From contig JAQPZY010001256.1 of the NCBI GenBank assembly GCA_029931535.1, positions 1,451,001-1,515,000 on the forward strand: a DNA stretch of 64,000 nucleotides. Direction: 5' to 3'. Below the pieces are notes generated by a model, which made no database searches, was not told the DNA's origin, and saw only the letters and a list, made by a program, of their open reading frames with translations. Positions 61,466 through 64,000 of this stretch are shown here, in pieces. Position 1 is the first letter of the stretch, and each line of letters begins with the position of its first letter. The translations under genes and the position numbers were made by a program. Source of the DNA: Margaritifera margaritifera (Eukaryota > Mollusca > Bivalvia > Unionida > Margaritiferidae).

Positions 61466-63798
61466 ATTATTTTACGATAATGTATATTCTGTTATTGATT
61501 CATAGTATGTACGTTGCAATCTCAGTATGGAGCTATTCATAACATCAGTAACTGTAGACGGTAACTGTAAACGATTGAGTCTAGAGTATCGTATACTATG
61601 TTATTAAGTTTGTTTTGGAAAATCCTTCAAATCTGGTATATGCGTAAGGCTTCTGTACTAAGAGATACTAAACATTTTCAAATTATATTTACTGATAAAA
61701 TGTCATCATTTCTTTGTTTATGCAATTGTAAAATTGATGCATACCACATACAATTAACTAATTACCTTAATTTTTATTCATTGCACTGCAAGCGATTGTA
61801 TCACATCAATCTTTTATGGATAGAGGAGACAAGAAAAGATTCACGTAAGGAATTGGAAAGGAAACTACATGTATGTTAGGCCTCAATGTCCAGTAACGAG
61901 ATGATACGATGCACGTTTAAATTTCGTAAATGTTTCATTCACAAGTTATGTGACATTACTGAAATGGGCGTGGAAGTAGCGAGTAAGCCAAAGAATGCAT
62001 GCAGCGTATAAATGAAATAGTGCAGTATCACTGGAGAGAAAAACGCTCGTTTAGACCGTGGTTCCAGGACTTCATTAATTCCAGACTGTGCTAAACCATC
62101 TAGGTTATCGGAGACGATGCCCTTTGCCGGTTCCGGCGACAATATCTCTCTGCTTTTTAAAGACACGTCCATGTGTTTCGTCAATCCATCGTGTAGACCT
62201 CCAGACAGTCTCACTTTTTGGTGCTCGTTGGTCGAATGGAAGTCATATATTACAGGCATAAAACTGCGCGGCCGGATATGGATTTGAAACTGGTACTTTC
62301 CTAACTCATACTTGATGTTCTACCATCTGAGCTGATGCCTTGAACCGGTTACTATGACACATCATGTAAAATATCAAGTAACACACAGACAGACAAATAC
62401 AACAATTCCTAACTCAGCATAATTAATATGTTGCATGCTTCTAATGGGTTTTGAAAAAAACACAAATTACAACATGTTTCATATAAAAAAAATCGCAAAG
62501 CGTAAATGAAAAATATAATTTAAAACAAAAAACTTACCGAATGGTGGACATACTTCATTAATGCCTGCAATAAATTTATTTAAACGGTAACTGCAAAATA
62601 CGTCTTGACGATGAACATGGTATACACGTCTTCATTAAAACGTGGAGTTCGAGCATGATAATTTATATACTTTTTCAGCAATAACACATTTCTGCGTATC
62701 AAAAGGACTTATCAGGGTGTAACAGATGTGCTGATGCTTTATCTGCTTCTTCATATACGATTCTTAATGAACGGTAAAGCCTGTGTTCAAAGGTCAGCAT
62801 TTCATAGGTTTGATAATATTTCTGAAATAGTTTAACAATGATGATTTCTAATCATGTATGTCTCTCTTACATCCCACATGTAAAAACGGTACAGTTTATG
62901 AAGTTGGCAGATGTCTTCCTCATGGTATGAGTAGTTGCACATTTCATGATTTGGTTAAATTAGCTCTTTCTGAGTGGCCCAATTAATTAAAAGGACAATG
63001 CTGTGTGTGGAACTTGAAGCTTATTGCATGATTGCAATGGAGATGTAATCAATAACAATTTTCTAAAAGATCAAGTATGCAATAATAGTATAATTGCTAC
63101 AGAAACTTAAAAACAATGAGTACGTAAGAAATTAAACCATTATTGCTTTGAAAAAAAAATGTTATATCATCAGGGTTTAATACTAGCACAGCTTTTGCAG
63201 TGTTCATTTTCTCTCTATGCAGAAAACTGTCTTCATTGAGACATTAATCTATATTTTGTAAATTTCAATAATACAGAAATTACTTTAATAAATCTGCGTC
63301 AGGGATGGTCGAGCACAGTTGTTACTTCTTAAGCACAGTTATTGCAATAAGTTAAATTACTAAAAGAAATTGTTAATGTAAAACAAGAAATGGCTCAAAA
63401 TAATTATTTGAATTTCTAATAATGCTTCTATATACTTTAACTGGTCAGGCATAAATAATCATAATTAACATCTGTTGATCAGATTGGCACCAAAATTATA
63501 TTTCTTATAAGATAAAAATAATGAACCTTTTTCAGTCCCGTATACAGGCATTTGTCTTGATAGGATGCAAAACAAAATATGGATGGAGTACAATTTTCAA
63601 TGTACTATATAGCCTACATACAAAACGTCTTACCAAAACAGTAAGCTATCGAACAGGATGGTGTAGGAGTCAAGTAGTACACATAGAATGTAGTACAGTA
63701 TTTGATCGTTATATTTACGACATTGGAACAGCTAGATGTGGCTGTTGAAGTACATCCTGTACGTTGCACTGCACCATCATGCTCCGTTGGATGGGATC
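57481..63798 (-). CDS. Tandem D8C-domain (uromodulin/OIT3-like) glycoprotein, 3' part
   Basis: Seven exons on the - strand: 63798-63634, 62564-62538, 61111-61061, 59761-59603, 59065-58904, 58398-58318 and 57569-57481 (stop TGA at 57483-57481). Every border is GT...AG and every internal intron is phase 1, which joins one open frame of 243 residues; the 5' end is off the window. In order it encodes the C-terminal half of one D8C domain, a short linker INEVCPPF, a complete D8C domain, a Thr-rich stretch (PTTTTIPTTT, then NTNSTGN with an N-glycosylation site) and a tail with YFVFFAEPIMLLVLY before RCQRN. D8C domains occur in secreted or GPI-anchored glycoproteins such as uromodulin, GP2 and OIT3. 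A surface or secreted role in adhesion or immunity is an inference. The last exon is the least certain. Confidence 0.85.
57882..57951. repeat. (TA)n microsatellite in an intron
   Basis: About 35 TA units in the last intron of the D8C gene. Confidence 0.95.
58904..61111 (-). other. Complete D8C domain encoded by three exons
   Basis: Exon 61111-61061 gives DPCDNEYEHTVLENG. Exon 59761-59603 gives RSSMC, YCDDKIEDGWYAI, NCPDYSSC and PIWLNG. Exon 59065-58904 gives IVTRKACVRDESSCC, KMKNCSTYIVYNL and CFQRYCTG. This is the D8C order: DPC.....vL....RS / C d...GWYr / C....PiWLnG / v.r.aC.....CC / i.v..C..y.vY.L / C...YC. About eleven Cys are present, including the DPC. The split inside WLNG|S is shared with the first domain, so the two domains arose by duplication of an exon set. 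Confidence 0.9.
59962..61055. other. Large intron, nothing recognised
   Basis: Intron of the D8C gene. The 61-codon frame at 60178-60363 has no motif. Confidence 0.5.
61396..61464. repeat. (TG)n-(TA)n microsatellite
   Basis: Short TG then about 60 bp of TA, in the third intron from the 5' side of the visible gene. Confidence 0.95.
61940..62345 (-). mobile_element. tRNA-derived SINE in an intron
   Basis: The - strand from 62340 reads GGCATCAGCTCAGATGGTAG, a good pol III A box within a tRNA-like context, then AGTTTCAAATCC (B box) about 50 bases later and CCGGC, closing near 62271. A GC-richer body follows down to about 61950, including AGTCTGGAATTAATGAAGTC and CTGGAACCACGGTCTAAACG. The 106-codon frame at 61939-62259 covers the body and is not likely to be a protein. 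The exact 3' end and tail are unclear. Confidence 0.6.
62271..62340 (-). other. tRNA-like pol III promoter region of the SINE
   Basis: About 70 nt with A- and B-box spacing typical of a tRNA. The acceptor stem does not pair well by eye, so it is not called as a working tRNA gene. Confidence 0.55.
63634..63798 (-). other. C-terminal half of an upstream D8C domain
   Basis: A single exon opening in phase 1 just where WLNG would end. It reads SHPTEHDGAVQRTGC, SSC, NITIKYCTTFYVYYL and CSIAYCFG, closely parallel to exon 59065-58904. Its N-terminal exons must lie beyond 63798, probably outside the window. Confidence 0.85.
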
Positions 63799-63839
63799 CT
63801 GTGAGGATAAAACTCTCCCTTAATATCTTCCTCTCTCTC

Positions 63840-63876
63840 TATCGCACAGACACACACACACGCACACACATACGCA
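63840..63876. repeat. Short imperfect (CA)n
   Basis: CA-rich run in the intron upstream of the first visible D8C exon. Confidence 0.8.
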
Positions 63877-64000
63877 CAAACAAGTGTTGTAGATTTGTGT
63901 GAATAAAGGTATTTGTAAAGTATATGCCGATATAAAAAAATATATACTACATGTCAGTATACGCTCGCAGGGTCCTGGTTACAAACTTACGGAAAACCAA

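Noticed and set aside
62271..62340. Functional tRNA gene on the - strand
   Set aside because: The A and B boxes are present but the acceptor stem does not pair by eye, and a SINE body follows directly.

Overview
This is AT-rich animal nuclear DNA dominated by simple repeats, tandem repeats and decayed mobile elements. It contains very few genes. Split exons with GT...AG borders, tandem D8C (uromodulin/GP2/OIT3-type) domains, a Gmr1-like Ty3/gypsy Gag with a SCAN-like capsid, a decayed Crypton/DUF3504-type tyrosine recombinase, a tRNA-derived SINE and dense (TA)n, (CT)n and (ATT)n microsatellites together suggest a lophotrochozoan. A bivalve mollusc is most likely, but this is inferred from gene and repeat style and not proven.

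Left edge (1-1.1 kb): the last exons of a Cys-rich extracellular protein on the + strand, then a GC-richer exon-like island. 3-14.4 kb: minisatellites, microsatellites and two inverted copies of an unnamed ~1.5 kb repeat (family A) that carries exon-like segments with conserved splice signals; a third, decayed copy lies at 31.4 kb.

15.2-18.1 kb: an LTR retrotransposon with one full LTR (751 bp), a tRNA-Pro-like primer site and an intact 622-codon Gag-protease ORF. The rest of pol and nearly all of the 3' LTR are deleted, and the Gag stop codon comes from the last 32 bp of the 3' LTR. A 4-bp target duplication (AATG) is still present. A solo LTR of the same family (56.5-57.2 kb, - strand) sits inside a (TA)n microsatellite. 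Just downstream of the Gag element are a fold-back hairpin and a pseudogene of a DUF3504/Crypton-like tyrosine recombinase (18.6-20.0 kb).

24.2-28.9 kb: a 4.7 kb satellite of 27/28-bp units, each with a small palindrome, showing higher-order duplication and bracketed by ~110-bp inverted repeats. 30.2-32.5 kb: 63-bp and 75-bp minisatellites; the third family A copy lies inside the 75-bp array. 35.5-40.6 kb: a 355-bp tandem duplication and a diverged ~200-bp tandem family. 48-54.6 kb: almost featureless. 54.6-56.2 kb: a decayed LINE (endonuclease and start of RT).

Right edge (57.5-63.8 kb, - strand): the best gene in the window. It is the 3' part of a secreted or surface glycoprotein with the C-terminal half of one D8C domain, a second complete D8C domain, a Thr-rich linker and a short hydrophobic tail. 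It has seven exons, all joined by phase-1 introns; its 5' part lies beyond the window.
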